Shown here in pieces: positions 7,250 through 16,985 of a DNA stretch of 64,000 nt (its first letter is position 1; every line of letters begins with the position of its first letter). The position numbers were made by a program, and so were the translations under genes. This DNA comes from Thalassotalea euphylliae. GTDB taxonomy: Bacteria; Pseudomonadota; Gammaproteobacteria; Enterobacterales; Alteromonadaceae. Location of the stretch: positions 3,534,001 to 3,598,000 of the forward strand of contig NZ_QUOV01000001.1 in NCBI RefSeq assembly GCF_003390395.1, read 5' to 3'. The notes beneath the pieces were generated by a model. That model saw nothing but the letters and a program-made list of their open reading frames with translations. It did no database searches and was not told where the DNA came from.

Positions 7250-8101
7250 ATGCTACAAGTTGACGAGTCGGTTTTAAAAGACATTGGCCGTGGTTTTTCT
7301 GTTCCAGCTCAGCCGAGCTTATTGCTCGAGCTGCAAGAAAAAGTCAAACAAGGTGAACCGAACTTAGACGAAATTGCTGAGCTTATTGCTCAAGACATTT
7401 CTGTAAGTGCAAAAGTACTTAAAACCATTAATAGCCCGCTGTACGGTCTATCCCGAAAAATAGCTGACATTCCAAAGTCTGTTAAATATATCGGCCTTAA
7501 CGGTATTGTTTCGTTAGTCACCAGTGACCTGATTCGAAAAAGTTTTAACCAACAGGGCTGCAGCATATCGCTTGAGAGCTTTTGGGATAACGCCAGCAAT
7601 ATCGCTAACACTGCGGTATTTATTGGCCAAAAGCTCCGTCGAAGAATTGCCAAAGAAAAACTATTCACACTTGGGCTGTTTCACGACTGCGGAATTCCAG
7701 TGATGGCAATCAAGTATAACAATTATCAGCAGGTGCTCGATTTCGCAGAAAAGAACCCTAGTGAAGTGATCACGAAAATTGAAGAAAAGGCGTATCAAGT
7801 GAGTCATGCAACGATAGGTTACTATGTCGCAACGTCATGGCGTCTGCCACCAGATATTTGTCAGTTAATATTGCGTCACCATGAGAGAGACTTTCTTGCG
7901 AAACTCGACGGTAGCGAAACGCAACTTGCGTTTGCGATTTTAAAAATGGCGGAAAATATTGTTCACCAGCATAAATATTTCAGGCCGTCATCAGACTGGC
8001 AATACCTGCAAGACACCATATTCACCGTACTAGACTGCGATGAATATGACTATCAAGATTTATTGGAAGACCTCGATGAAGTACTCACTTCAACTCGTTA
8101 A
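7250..8101 (+). CDS. HDOD domain protein
   Basis: 283-aa HDOD protein (HD-related output domain), a non-catalytic relative of HD phosphohydrolases found in bacterial signalling proteins. The domain fills nearly the whole length: SVPAQPSLLLELQE, then IAELIAQDISVSAKVLKTIN, IGLNGIVSLVT, and a degenerate HD segment TLGLFHDCGIPVMA. It is a stand-alone domain with no receiver or GGDEF attached. The start at 7250 matches how related proteins begin (MLQVDESVLK). An upstream in-frame ATG at 7163 would add 29 residues without a clear ribosome-binding site. The 3' end overlaps the convergent TPR gene by 17 bp. Confidence 0.85.
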   Translation: MLQVDESVLKDIGRGFSVPAQPSLLLELQEKVKQGEPNLDEIAELIAQDISVSAKVLKTINSPLYGLSRKIADIPKSVKYIGLNGIVSLVTSDLIRKSFNQQGCSISLESFWDNASNIANTAVFIGQKLRRRIAKEKLFTLGLFHDCGIPVMAIKYNNYQQVLDFAEKNPSEVITKIEEKAYQVSHATIGYYVATSWRLPPDICQLILRHHERDFLAKLDGSETQLAFAILKMAENIVHQHKYFRPSSDWQYLQDTIFTVLDCDEYDYQDLLEDLDEVLTSTR

Positions 8102-9398
8102 TTCTTAACACTTGTTGGCTTACTCTGCGACGTAAATGTAAGTAAGCCAGCGTAACTAACACCAATAAAGCGCCAATAACACCGATAAGTACGCGGTAGT
8201 TTTGCAATGTCTGGTTTTGCGCCACTAATTGCTTATGCACACCTTCCGAATTTAACCGGATCACTTCATTATTGAGCTTAGCAACCCCTAACACTTTGGC
8301 CGCTTGCTGCTGCCGAGTAAGTTTATCGTTAGCTAAATTAAAATAACCTTGCTGTGCCTTATTTAAAGAGCGGTGATCTTGCTGGTATGTGTGCCAATGA
8401 ATCAGCAACTCATAAAGCCCTAAACGGCTAATTGCTTGTTCACCATCATTAGCAATATATTGCGAAAAGTGTTGTTTTATTGTCTGCTCCATGCATTCGT
8501 ACTGGGCTAATTGCCAGCACGACAAGCCCTTAAGAATTGCTAATTTCTCATCAAACGAGGGAGAGCTAAAATCAGTTTTCTCAAAATACTGGCTCTGCAC
8601 TGTTAATACTTTGCGATAATCAGCTTGCAGGTAAGCTAAATAGCTTTTTGCATAATGAAACAAATAGTGTTCGAATTCACTTTGTGAACTCGCTAAGCGC
8701 TCTTCATACAATGCCAAACGTTGCTCTGCCAAGCTGAGTTCTTTTGCATCCAAGTATGCATCGATGAGATTAAACAACGTGAGCAAGTAATCATCCGCAG
8801 CCAATTGTTCACTTAATGCCAATGCCTTTTCTGCTTCTTCAGCAGAAAGCTGATTTTGTTCTAACATGTAATACACAAATGATAACTGGTTGTGAATCAC
8901 CAATTGTAAGTTCAGGCTATCCATATCAGCAGCGATCTGATTAAGCTCATATAAGCGCTTCAACGCATGTTGAGTATTGTCGTCATAAACATTGCAGAAC
9001 GAAAAGTAATTCAACTCAGCACGAATAGAAAGCAGCTCACTATTGCTGTTCATGCCATGTGCCATCGAAAGCTTTGCAGCCGCACAGCTATTGTCATCGG
9101 CAATATTATTTAGATTAACACTTTGTAAAATATAGGCGTAGGTCAGTTGTTTGCTAGACAAGTCTGCGGGCTTTGATAGCACTGGACTCAATGCCTCAAT
9201 GGAGGCTTGATGCTGATCTTGGCAATGTAACAACACCGCATTGATTAAGCCATCAAGCGCTGAATTTTGTTGCGCTATCGGCTGTTTGTATTTAGCCAAG
9301 GTGTGCTTACAAATGTGGGGGTCTTCTACATCAAACGAAGCACCAATTGCAGTATTGCACAGCAAGAAAAACGCGGTAAGAACGCGAAAAATATTCAT
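8085..9398 (-). CDS. Membrane-anchored TPR-like protein
   Basis: 437 aa. An N-terminal signal peptide (MNIFRVLTAFFLLCNTAIGA) is followed by about 350 residues of helical, leucine/alanine-rich TPR-like sequence, presumably periplasmic. A single transmembrane helix follows at about residues 402-422 (LIGVIGALLVLVTLAYLHL). The protein stops 15 residues later (LRRRVSQQVLRINELK). The signal peptide-TPR-TM layout is common in TPR sensors that continue into a coiled coil and a GGDEF or histidine kinase domain. Here the output domain is missing and the end overlaps the HDOD gene tail-to-tail. Whether it is a truncated sensor or a complete scaffold cannot be decided from sequence alone. Confidence 0.75.
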   Translation of the reverse strand: MNIFRVLTAFFLLCNTAIGASFDVEDPHICKHTLAKYKQPIAQQNSALDGLINAVLLHCQDQHQASIEALSPVLSKPADLSSKQLTYAYILQSVNLNNIADDNSCAAAKLSMAHGMNSNSELLSIRAELNYFSFCNVYDDNTQHALKRLYELNQIAADMDSLNLQLVIHNQLSFVYYMLEQNQLSAEEAEKALALSEQLAADDYLLTLFNLIDAYLDAKELSLAEQRLALYEERLASSQSEFEHYLFHYAKSYLAYLQADYRKVLTVQSQYFEKTDFSSPSFDEKLAILKGLSCWQLAQYECMEQTIKQHFSQYIANDGEQAISRLGLYELLIHWHTYQQDHRSLNKAQQGYFNLANDKLTRQQQAAKVLGVAKLNNEVIRLNSEGVHKQLVAQNQTLQNYRVLIGVIGALLVLVTLAYLHLRRRVSQQVLRINELK

Positions 9399-9515
9399 TT
9401 AATTAATAACTTAAAATTATTATTGTATGGAAATAGTTAATTCTAGTTCCCAAGCTTCTGAAATAAGGAACTTTTTGTTAAAAATATGCAAGGTGCTTTA
9501 ACAACATAAAGCAAG

Positions 9516-9546
9516 TGCTAGCTCCCGTATTGGTAGCGAGCTAGCA
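9516..9546. terminator. Inverted repeat between dehydrogenase and TPR genes
   Basis: 9-bp perfect arms TGCTAGCTC/GAGCTAGCA with a 13-nt loop. It lies downstream of the dehydrogenase on the minus strand. The T content after the stem is weak, so termination is only possible. Confidence 0.35.
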
Positions 9547-9592
9547 TTCCAAAACGCAATCTTTAATTATATTCAGCTGGGTTAAATGCCCA

Positions 9593-10735
9593 TTAATTTT
9601 TAGGCTCAATACGTTTAATACCGCCGCCATCTGTACCCACATACAAATAGCCATCGTTACCTTGCATAAGGCTGCGCACTCGGCCAATACCTTCAAATAT
9701 TTTTGATTGACCTTTAAAACTATTTTCCGTCACGTCTACCAGCACTAGGTAATGAAATTTCAGCGAGCCTACTAATATTTTACCTTGCCAATGCGGATAT
9801 TTATCACTGGTAACAAACACCATTCCTGACGGTGCAATGGAAGGTGTCCAATGGTGCAAAGGCTGCTCCATGCCACGCTTTTCAGTGAGTTCGGTAAACT
9901 TACTGCCACTGTAATTAACTCCATAACTGATCACTGGCCAGCCATAGTTTTTACCTGCCGCCACTAAGTTAATTTCATCACCACCTTTGGGGCCGTGTTC
10001 GTGCAACCAAATTTCACCTGTTTTAGGGTGCTTCGCCATGCCCTGCGGATTGCGATGACCATATGAATAAGTCGCAGTTTTTGCATTTGCTTGCCCGACA
10101 AATGGGTTATCTGTTGGAATGCGGCCATCATCGTGAAGACGATACACTTTACCGCCATCAAGTGATAAATCTTGCGGCTTGCGATCACGTTCACCGCGAT
10201 CACCTATCGAGAAGTAAACATAGCCTTTATCATCAAAGGCAATTCGACTACCAAAGTGGTGGCGTTTAGTCGTATTATCACTGCCTTTGTAAAGCATATT
10301 TTGATGCGTAATAGTAATGTTTTTGGCGTCATATTTAGCGCGCATTAAGGCTGTATTTGTACCTTCACCTTCCCCTTGAGGGCTCGCAAACGTAATGTAG
10401 AGCCAGCCATTCTTTTCGTAATCTGGGTGCAAGGCAATGTCGAGCAAACCACCTTGCCCTTGGGCGACAATCTCAGGTAGCCCGCCCACTTTGTCGGCAA
10501 GTAACTTGCCATCACGTATCACTCGTAATTCGCCTTTACGATCAGTCACTAGTAAGTCGCCACTTGGCAATTGTGCCATTCCCCAAGGAATCTCAACACC
10601 TTGAGCGTACATTTTGGTTTGGTAGTACTTTTGATCACTATTGTCAGCAATTTGCGGGCTTTCAAAGGCACCACAAACTGCCGATATCGTCATCGCACCA
10701 AGGAACAGCGATTGTTTAAAAAGCTTATTCATCAT
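9593..10735 (-). CDS. Periplasmic PQQ-dependent sugar dehydrogenase family protein (YliI/Asd-like)
   Basis: 380-aa exported beta-propeller of the glucose/sorbosone dehydrogenase family. These enzymes oxidise aldose sugars in the periplasm with PQQ as cofactor. A signal peptide (residues 1-23) is followed by the propeller: EIPWGMAQLPSGDLLVTDRKG, GQGGLLDIALHPDY, KRHHFGSRIAFDDKGYVYFSIGDRG, YGHRNPQGMA, WLHEHGPKGGDEIN and a C-terminal GNDGYLYVGTDGGGI. The His/Arg-rich loops match the PQQ and metal-binding regions of the family. GAGA lies before the start codons (ATG ATG). No PQQ biosynthesis genes are in this window. Its natural substrate is unknown. Confidence 0.88.
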   Translation of the reverse strand: MMNKLFKQSLFLGAMTISAVCGAFESPQIADNSDQKYYQTKMYAQGVEIPWGMAQLPSGDLLVTDRKGELRVIRDGKLLADKVGGLPEIVAQGQGGLLDIALHPDYEKNGWLYITFASPQGEGEGTNTALMRAKYDAKNITITHQNMLYKGSDNTTKRHHFGSRIAFDDKGYVYFSIGDRGERDRKPQDLSLDGGKVYRLHDDGRIPTDNPFVGQANAKTATYSYGHRNPQGMAKHPKTGEIWLHEHGPKGGDEINLVAAGKNYGWPVISYGVNYSGSKFTELTEKRGMEQPLHHWTPSIAPSGMVFVTSDKYPHWQGKILVGSLKFHYLVLVDVTENSFKGQSKIFEGIGRVRSLMQGNDGYLYVGTDGGGIKRIEPKN

Positions 10736-10773
10736 AACTATCTCTTTTTTATTTTATGGGTGCCCCAAAAGCC

Positions 10774-13700
10774 TTACGACAATGGGGCTTGGTTAGCATC
10801 ACCCAAGTTGGTATTCTTTTTTGTAAATAGTCCTTGAATATCTTCCTTAATTAAATACAAGGCGGGAATTAGGAACAAGGTAATAACAGTCGCGAACATA
10901 ATGCCAAAACCCAGTGAAATAGCCATTGGGATAATAAATTGCGCCTGCAAGCTACCTTCAAAGTAAAGCGGGAATATACCAAAGAAAGTGGTTAGCGAGG
11001 TCAACAATATTGCCCTAAAGCGCTCCGTACCAGCGTTAATAACAACGTCGATCATGCGTTGGCCAGTACCTTTAGCACGATTAATAAAGTCGACTAATAT
11101 CAAGCTGTCGTTAACCACAACCCCTGTCAATGCAATAAACCCGTATATCGACATCATATTAATAGTTTTACCCAATAAAAAGTGCCCAACAATAGCACCG
11201 ATAATACCAAACGGGATCACCGACATAATCACCAAGGGTTGCACATAAGACTTAGTCGGAATGGCTATTAATCCATAAATTAAGAACAGCGCGCCTAAGC
11301 CTGCAATGCCAAGTTGGCGCAAGAAATCTGCTTGTTCCTTACTTGCTCCTTCAACACCGTAGCTAACCGATGGGTAATCCGCCAAAATATCTGGAATGAT
11401 TTCTTCATTCATTTCCGACAGCACTTTGCGCGATTCAATTTTCTCACTGTCGATATCCGCAGACACTGTAATTGAGCGCTTTTGATTCACCCGCGTAATG
11501 GTTGAAAACCCTTGCCCCAAGCTAATATCAGCCACTTGATAAAAGGGCACCTGCTCGCCACTGCTGGTACGAATCCACATATCTTCTAGATCCGTTACCG
11601 ATAATCGATCTTCTTTTGGATAGCGCACCATCACTTTAAGTTCGTCACGGCCACGTTGAATACGCTGTGCTTCTTCACCATAGAATGCCTGACGCACTTG
11701 TTTCGCTAAGTCTGACAGCGTTAAACCTAGCACTTCCGCTTCAGGTTTAATGCTCAATTTAATTTCTTGCGAGCCACGACTAAACGAGTTGCGAATATCA
11801 TAAACGCCATCATAAGCGCCAAGTTTATCCATAATTCGCTCTGCTGCCGCCTCTAGTTCAACATCATTGCGACCCGTTAACTGAAACTCTAGCGCGGCTC
11901 CACCGCCAACGTTAGTACCGGCAAAAAAGCGAATTTCTTTTGCACCAGGGATTTCGCCAATTCTTTCACGCCACAGTTTTTCAATATCATAAGCGTTTAG
12001 CTCACGTTGCTCAGGCTTGACTAGCTCCAATAAAAAGCTCGCACTGGTATTGCCGTTAGTAAAAACCATGGAGTGCTTGATAAACGAAACGCCGTCAATT
12101 TTATTCTCTTCGGCAACATCAAACGCCGCTTGCTTGATACGCTCTATCGCTTTGTTGCGCTCACTCACTGCGCTGCCATCGACCAAGGTTAAATTACCTT
12201 GAATAAAATCACTCGGTACATTCGGGAAGACTTCAACTTTGACAAAAGCGCCAATAATTAACCCAAGCGCTAACAGTAGCGCTGCAATAAAGGTCGCAAT
12301 TGTGTTGTAGCGAGCCACTAAAGCTTTTTCTAGTAAAGGCTTGTAGGTGTGATGAATAAAGTTGTCTAGACCTGCTTTGAAGCGCATTTGAAAACGCTCA
12401 AAGGCATTGGGGTTATCTTTTAACGGCACGTATTTCATATGTGCTAAATGCGCTGGCAATATCCATTTTGATTCAATTAGCGAGAATATCAGGCAAAAAG
12501 TGACGACAAGCGCAATGGCACGGAAAAACGCAGCAAATGTCGCATCAATAAATAACAGTGGCGCAAACGCAGCAATTGTTGTTAACACACCAAAGGTGGC
12601 AGGCATGGCAACGCGGAGCGTGCCTTTAATCACGTTGTCAGTGGAATGGCCCGAACGCTGAATTTCTGTGTAGGCACTTTCGCCAATCACTATCGCGTCA
12701 TCAACCACAATCCCAAGCACCATAATAAAGGCGAATAAACTGAGCAGGTTAATTGAAACTGACCACTCGCCCATAATTGGCATTAAAATAAAAGCACCAA
12801 AAAAGCTGATGGGAATACCCAACATTACCCAGAAGGCAACGCGTAATCTTAAAAACAGTGTTAACACCAAGAACACTAATAACGCCCCCAACATCATATT
12901 GGAGATCATCATGTCTAAGCGATCTTTCAGATAAAAGGAGGAATCTCCCCAAGCGGTGAGCTTAGCCCCTTGCGGCAGTTGCTCGTTCTTCTTAGCAACA
13001 TAGGCATGTACTTGTTCGGCGATTTCTAAATCATTCTGATCACCAGTTGACTGCACCATAATGCTCGAGGTGTTCTCGCCGTTAAATCGTGCGAAGTCTT
13101 CTCTTTCAACAAAGCCATCAACAATATTGGCAACGTCTGCAAGTACTAACCGAGTGCCATCTGCGGCAGTGCGAAGTACCAAGTCACCGTATTCCTGACC
13201 GGTATAGGCTTGCCCTTCTACACGCAAAGAAATATCACCGCCGACCGTTTTAATGGTACCGCCTGGTAAATCAATTGATGAGCGCCTAACCGCAGCGCTT
13301 ACTTCGTCAAACGTCAGATCATATTGCTGAAGCTTTTCTTCAGATACTTCAATACTGATTTCATAATCACGACTGCCGACCACTTCTGCACTATTGATAC
13401 TGGGCAATGCCATTAGTTCATCACGAACATCTTGCGCCATGTTTTGGCGGGCACGCCTGTCCATATTGCCGCTTACCGATAGCCAAATAACTTGGCCTTT
13501 AAACTCTTGTCGCGTCACTATCGGCTTTTCTGCTTGTTCAGGGAAGGTGGTAATGGCATCAACTTGCTGTTGTACTTCGTCTAACTTTTCAGCCATTGAG
13601 TAACCAGACTGCAACTCAATCACAACACGACCAACCCCTTCGCTAGCGGTCGAGACCATGCGCTTGATGCCTTCAATATTCTCAACCGCTTCTTCGACTT

Positions 13701-13920
13701 TGAGAATAACTGACTGTTCAACCTCTTCTGGCGCCGCTCCTAAATGCGGCACCACAATTTGAATACTATTGGGGTTAAATTCAGGGAACATTTTCTTGTT
13801 TAAACCCTGAAACGAGATAAACCCAGCAATCAGAATGAACACCATCAACAAGTTGGCAGCGACGCTGTTACGGGTAAACCAAGCAATGATCCCTGTAAAT
13901 TCTTCTTTTACTTGTGTCAT
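10774..13920 (-). CDS. RND efflux transporter, inner-membrane pump subunit
   Basis: 1048-aa AcrB-type transporter using the proton motive force. Expected topology: TM1 near residues 16-36, a large periplasmic porter domain, the TM2-TM6 block (about 335-480) containing GIVVDDAIVIGE with the paired proton-relay aspartates, a second porter domain, and a final TM block with GVVVNDSLILVDFIN. It overlaps the fusion-protein gene by 4 nt (ATGA), so the two are translationally coupled. No TolC-type gene is next to it, implying use of an outer-membrane channel encoded elsewhere. The substrate is not predictable. Confidence 0.93.
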   Translation of the reverse strand: MTQVKEEFTGIIAWFTRNSVAANLLMVFILIAGFISFQGLNKKMFPEFNPNSIQIVVPHLGAAPEEVEQSVILKVEEAVENIEGIKRMVSTASEGVGRVVIELQSGYSMAEKLDEVQQQVDAITTFPEQAEKPIVTRQEFKGQVIWLSVSGNMDRRARQNMAQDVRDELMALPSINSAEVVGSRDYEISIEVSEEKLQQYDLTFDEVSAAVRRSSIDLPGGTIKTVGGDISLRVEGQAYTGQEYGDLVLRTAADGTRLVLADVANIVDGFVEREDFARFNGENTSSIMVQSTGDQNDLEIAEQVHAYVAKKNEQLPQGAKLTAWGDSSFYLKDRLDMMISNMMLGALLVFLVLTLFLRLRVAFWVMLGIPISFFGAFILMPIMGEWSVSINLLSLFAFIMVLGIVVDDAIVIGESAYTEIQRSGHSTDNVIKGTLRVAMPATFGVLTTIAAFAPLLFIDATFAAFFRAIALVVTFCLIFSLIESKWILPAHLAHMKYVPLKDNPNAFERFQMRFKAGLDNFIHHTYKPLLEKALVARYNTIATFIAALLLALGLIIGAFVKVEVFPNVPSDFIQGNLTLVDGSAVSERNKAIERIKQAAFDVAEENKIDGVSFIKHSMVFTNGNTSASFLLELVKPEQRELNAYDIEKLWRERIGEIPGAKEIRFFAGTNVGGGAALEFQLTGRNDVELEAAAERIMDKLGAYDGVYDIRNSFSRGSQEIKLSIKPEAEVLGLTLSDLAKQVRQAFYGEEAQRIQRGRDELKVMVRYPKEDRLSVTDLEDMWIRTSSGEQVPFYQVADISLGQGFSTITRVNQKRSITVSADIDSEKIESRKVLSEMNEEIIPDILADYPSVSYGVEGASKEQADFLRQLGIAGLGALFLIYGLIAIPTKSYVQPLVIMSVIPFGIIGAIVGHFLLGKTINMMSIYGFIALTGVVVNDSLILVDFINRAKGTGQRMIDVVINAGTERFRAILLTSLTTFFGIFPLYFEGSLQAQFIIPMAISLGFGIMFATVITLFLIPALYLIKEDIQGLFTKKNTNLGDANQAPLS

Positions 13921-15233
13921 ACACCTGTTCCCTCAGTACTTCCTTCCGCTTCTTCTTGAGCACTTTCTTCAACATTGCTATCGCCAGCAACTTGCTCTTC
14001 AGTTTTCGTATTTTGCTCCGGCTGCCACTCGCCATTCACACGTAGCGTCATTCCTTCAACAGGGGTTTCTAAGTTAGTCAGCACTAGGCGATTATCCGCT
14101 GCTAGCGCTTGCTGAGAATAAACGTAATCAAAGTCAGAGCGCAGTACTGGTATTTGTTTAATATGTAGCTTGTTGGCTTCGTCAATCAGGTAAATAGTAT
14201 TCGCGCCATGCACCGCGCCTCGTGGAATTGCGATCACACCATCAACAGACTTACCAGTGATTTTGGCGTTAACAAAGGTGCCGATGCGAATTTCGTTTGT
14301 TTGGTTAAGGTCAAGCACACCATAAGGGTCAACAACTTGCGCAACCACGTAATGAACACGAGATGAAGTGTCGACAACCCCTTCATAACGAGTTAAAAAT
14401 GACGCCCACGTTTGGCGAGAATTATCAACCTCTGAGAAAAGTTCCACGGCAGAGCCTTCACTATGTACTTGATTAATTTTCGGTAAATCAAGAAATGGCA
14501 CATCGCGCAGTTTGACTGGCAAGCGTACTTCGGCATAATCAATGGCAAATGTATCGGCTAGTGCAGCGCCAATGGTAATGTACTGGCCAACGTCAACACG
14601 CTTAGCTTTTAACATCGCGTCGTATGGGGCAACAATGCTAGTACGCGCCAGTTTTCGCTGCGCTTCTCGTAAATCGGCTTGGGCGGCAATTAAATCGGCT
14701 TTAGCTTTTTGTAGCTGAGGAATACGAAGCGCAAGGATTGGCGCTTGTTCAAGTGTTTTACCGGTTAGTAGCCATTCGTCTTTTGCTTGGTCAGAGCGTG
14801 CTTGTTCTGAAACCAGCTCAGCTTCTGCCGATTCTAAACGCGATTGCGCTTGCAGTACTTCCACTTGATAGGTGTCGTCATCTATTTTTAGTAGCTGTTC
14901 ACCTTTTCTAAAAAAGCCACCAACGACAAACTTATCTGATACTTGGCTGACCATACCCGACACTTCTGAAATCAATACCGTTTCAGTGCGTGGCATCACA
15001 GAGCCATGACTCGCAATGGTAAATTGAACATCGGTAGGACTAAGCGCTAGTACATCAACGAGTGGCGCACGGGTTTCAACTGGCTTTTTCGGCGGCTTTG
15101 GCGCCATCATACCGACAAGAATCAGGACGATGATGGCAGCAAATATAATCGCGATAGGCGTTAACACATAGCGTAAGGGCACCATACGCTTTTGGCGTTT
15201 AGGCGTAGATTGATTAACAGCAGAGTTAGACAT
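13917..15233 (-). CDS. RND efflux periplasmic adaptor (membrane fusion protein)
   Basis: 438-aa HlyD/AcrA-family adaptor linking the inner-membrane pump to an outer-membrane channel. An N-terminal TM anchor (VLTPIAIIFAAIIVLILVGMM, about 24-44) is followed by a lipoyl/barrel-sandwich half (GSVMPRTETVLISEVSGMV), an alpha-helical hairpin (about 120-190, LQAQSRLESAEAELVSEQAR), the second lipoyl half (ARTSIVAPYDAMLKAKRVDV) and beta-barrel and membrane-proximal domains. The C-terminus is a Glu/Thr-rich tail. It is first in the operon, with the pump start overlapping its stop. No dedicated regulator is adjacent. Confidence 0.92.
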   Translation of the reverse strand: MSNSAVNQSTPKRQKRMVPLRYVLTPIAIIFAAIIVLILVGMMAPKPPKKPVETRAPLVDVLALSPTDVQFTIASHGSVMPRTETVLISEVSGMVSQVSDKFVVGGFFRKGEQLLKIDDDTYQVEVLQAQSRLESAEAELVSEQARSDQAKDEWLLTGKTLEQAPILALRIPQLQKAKADLIAAQADLREAQRKLARTSIVAPYDAMLKAKRVDVGQYITIGAALADTFAIDYAEVRLPVKLRDVPFLDLPKINQVHSEGSAVELFSEVDNSRQTWASFLTRYEGVVDTSSRVHYVVAQVVDPYGVLDLNQTNEIRIGTFVNAKITGKSVDGVIAIPRGAVHGANTIYLIDEANKLHIKQIPVLRSDFDYVYSQQALAADNRLVLTNLETPVEGMTLRVNGEWQPEQNTKTEEQVAGDSNVEESAQEEAEGSTEGTGV

Positions 15234-15305
15234 TGAGCGACACCATAATTTATTAAAATATTAACTTTCAGTATGTTACAAGCTAGCCAAAGCCCTTACA
15301 ACAAG

Positions 15306-15683
15306 TTAATTTTTTGTAAATTTTGCCCATGACAACAAAATTTGACGAAAATCGTCCAAGCCACAGGCACTAACGGTTTCGCTGTCGATATGAAGCTCTT
15401 GCACCGCTAACTCTTCTGGTAAATCTTCGGTGCCATTTAAATTAGTGTTGGGCTGAATAAACGCATCTTGATCAGTTAACGTAACTGAATATTCGCTGCC
15501 CGTTACGGTAATTTCATGCTGGTGTTTACGTTCAATTTTTTCAATGGCAATTAACAACGCCGACAACATTTCGGCATTACCACCGACTTCCGTTTCCAGC
15601 CAAGGGCCAATCATTTGTTGTTCAAGTGAAAATAATGCTTTCGCTTGCCCTGAAATAGGGTCATGTCTGAATTCGTATTCCAT
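15306..15683 (-). CDS. yacL: UPF0231 family protein YacL
   Basis: 125-aa protein matching the YacL (UPF0231) family, small cytoplasmic proteins of unknown function restricted to gammaproteobacteria. The match rests on the start (MEYEFRHDPISGQAKALFS), the GPWLETEV stretch and the C-terminal CGLDDFRQILLSWAKF, which parallels CGVEDFLQVVAAYRNF of E. coli. It contains no enzymatic motifs. It sits alone upstream of the RND adaptor gene with a 72-nt gap. Its role is unknown. Confidence 0.85.
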   Translation of the reverse strand: MEYEFRHDPISGQAKALFSLEQQMIGPWLETEVGGNAEMLSALLIAIEKIERKHQHEITVTGSEYSVTLTDQDAFIQPNTNLNGTEDLPEELAVQELHIDSETVSACGLDDFRQILLSWAKFTKN

Positions 15684-15943
15684 AAGTAACCTAACACGTA
15701 TAAAAGTGGGTAGCTGATACTGCTATGTAACTCGATATGACGCTACCCATTATTGTGATTAACACAAGCGACTGGTCCGCCTGCAAACGATGTGAAAGCG
15801 TATGCTTTGAGTGTAGCAAACCCTGACTCAATAACTAACGCCGAACGCTAAAACTGAAACTTATCGCTTCGCTGATTAACTCAAGCTTATTTAACTTCTT
15901 GAAATAAAATGATTAAGCAATTTACTGCCTGCCCGATACATCA

Positions 15944-16861
15944 TTAAGCAGATTCTGCGCTGCATTTACCGACTAAAAATTCACTAAAGGCAAGTACTTT
16001 TTTCGGCGGGCGAATAAGCTGTGGTCGCAGTAAGTAAATATCTAAACCAGGACTTGTCGATGTTTGCTCAACCTCGTTATCGCTATCGTTATCGTTATTG
16101 CTAAATAGGGCCATTAACTGCCCTTGGGCAAGTGCCTGCGCAACTAAATAGCTTGGCAGATAAGCTATGCCCAGCCCGCTAATGGCTTGCTCGCGTATGA
16201 TTGCTTTGTCATTGATAACAAAAGTTTTATTCGGCTTTATCTTATCTTGGCCAAATTGCCAGCTTTCATCTTTAGCGCCGAGCAAGCATAAATGCCGTGC
16301 TAAATCTGCTGGCGTTAACGGCTTGCCGTGTTTGGCAACATAACTTGGCGAGACACAGCATATATATGAATAACTTAATAATTTTTTAGCGACTAAGTTC
16401 TCGGGGGGCATTTTAGTGGCCCTTAGCGCAATGTCAAAATCATTCGCCATTAAATCGAACTTAGTGTAACTGCAATCCAAAGAAAAGGTTATCTTGGGAT
16501 TGCGCTGTTGAAACTCAGCACACCAAGTCGCCAACTTTCCCATCGTAAATTGCTGAGGTGCGGTGATTCTGAGTAAGCCAGCAACGTCTTCTTGTTCTGC
16601 ACGTGTGAATCGATCGATCGCCAACATGTTTAGCCGCATCTCAGTCACTTGTTTGGCAACAGCGATGCCTGCCTCAGTCAAGCGCACGCTTCTTGTCGAT
16701 CTCACCAATAATGGTGTTGCTAGCTCGCCCTCAAGTTGCTTAACTTGCGCCGATAAATAACCTTTAGATATCGCCAATTGCTGCGCAGCCTTGGTAAAAC
16801 TCAACTGGCTAGCGACTTCACCAAATAATAGTAATCGCTCAATTTTTTTATGCTCTTTCAT
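15944..16861 (-). CDS. LysR family transcriptional regulator
   Basis: 305-aa LysR-type regulator. The N-terminal winged helix-turn-helix is clear (FGEVASQLSFTKAAQQLAISKGYLSAQVKQLE, about residues 13-44, then LLVRSTRSVRLTEAG). The C-terminal periplasmic-binding-like effector domain starts around residue 95. The gene is divergent from an aldo/keto reductase with about 124 bp between starts. This is the classical arrangement in which the LysR protein controls its neighbour and itself, so the reductase is the likely target. The inducer cannot be inferred. Confidence 0.9.
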   Translation of the reverse strand: MKEHKKIERLLLFGEVASQLSFTKAAQQLAISKGYLSAQVKQLEGELATPLLVRSTRSVRLTEAGIAVAKQVTEMRLNMLAIDRFTRAEQEDVAGLLRITAPQQFTMGKLATWCAEFQQRNPKITFSLDCSYTKFDLMANDFDIALRATKMPPENLVAKKLLSYSYICCVSPSYVAKHGKPLTPADLARHLCLLGAKDESWQFGQDKIKPNKTFVINDKAIIREQAISGLGIAYLPSYLVAQALAQGQLMALFSNNDNDSDNEVEQTSTSPGLDIYLLRPQLIRPPKKVLAFSEFLVGKCSAESA

Positions 16862-16985
16862 GTTAGTTTGTCAGCACACTCATTATTTTATATATCATAC
16901 AGTGAGTTTTTATTGTTTTCCTATCTTGATAAATCATTGAACGTCTACAATGACTAAAGTTAAGATTGATAAAGAGAATAAAGAC

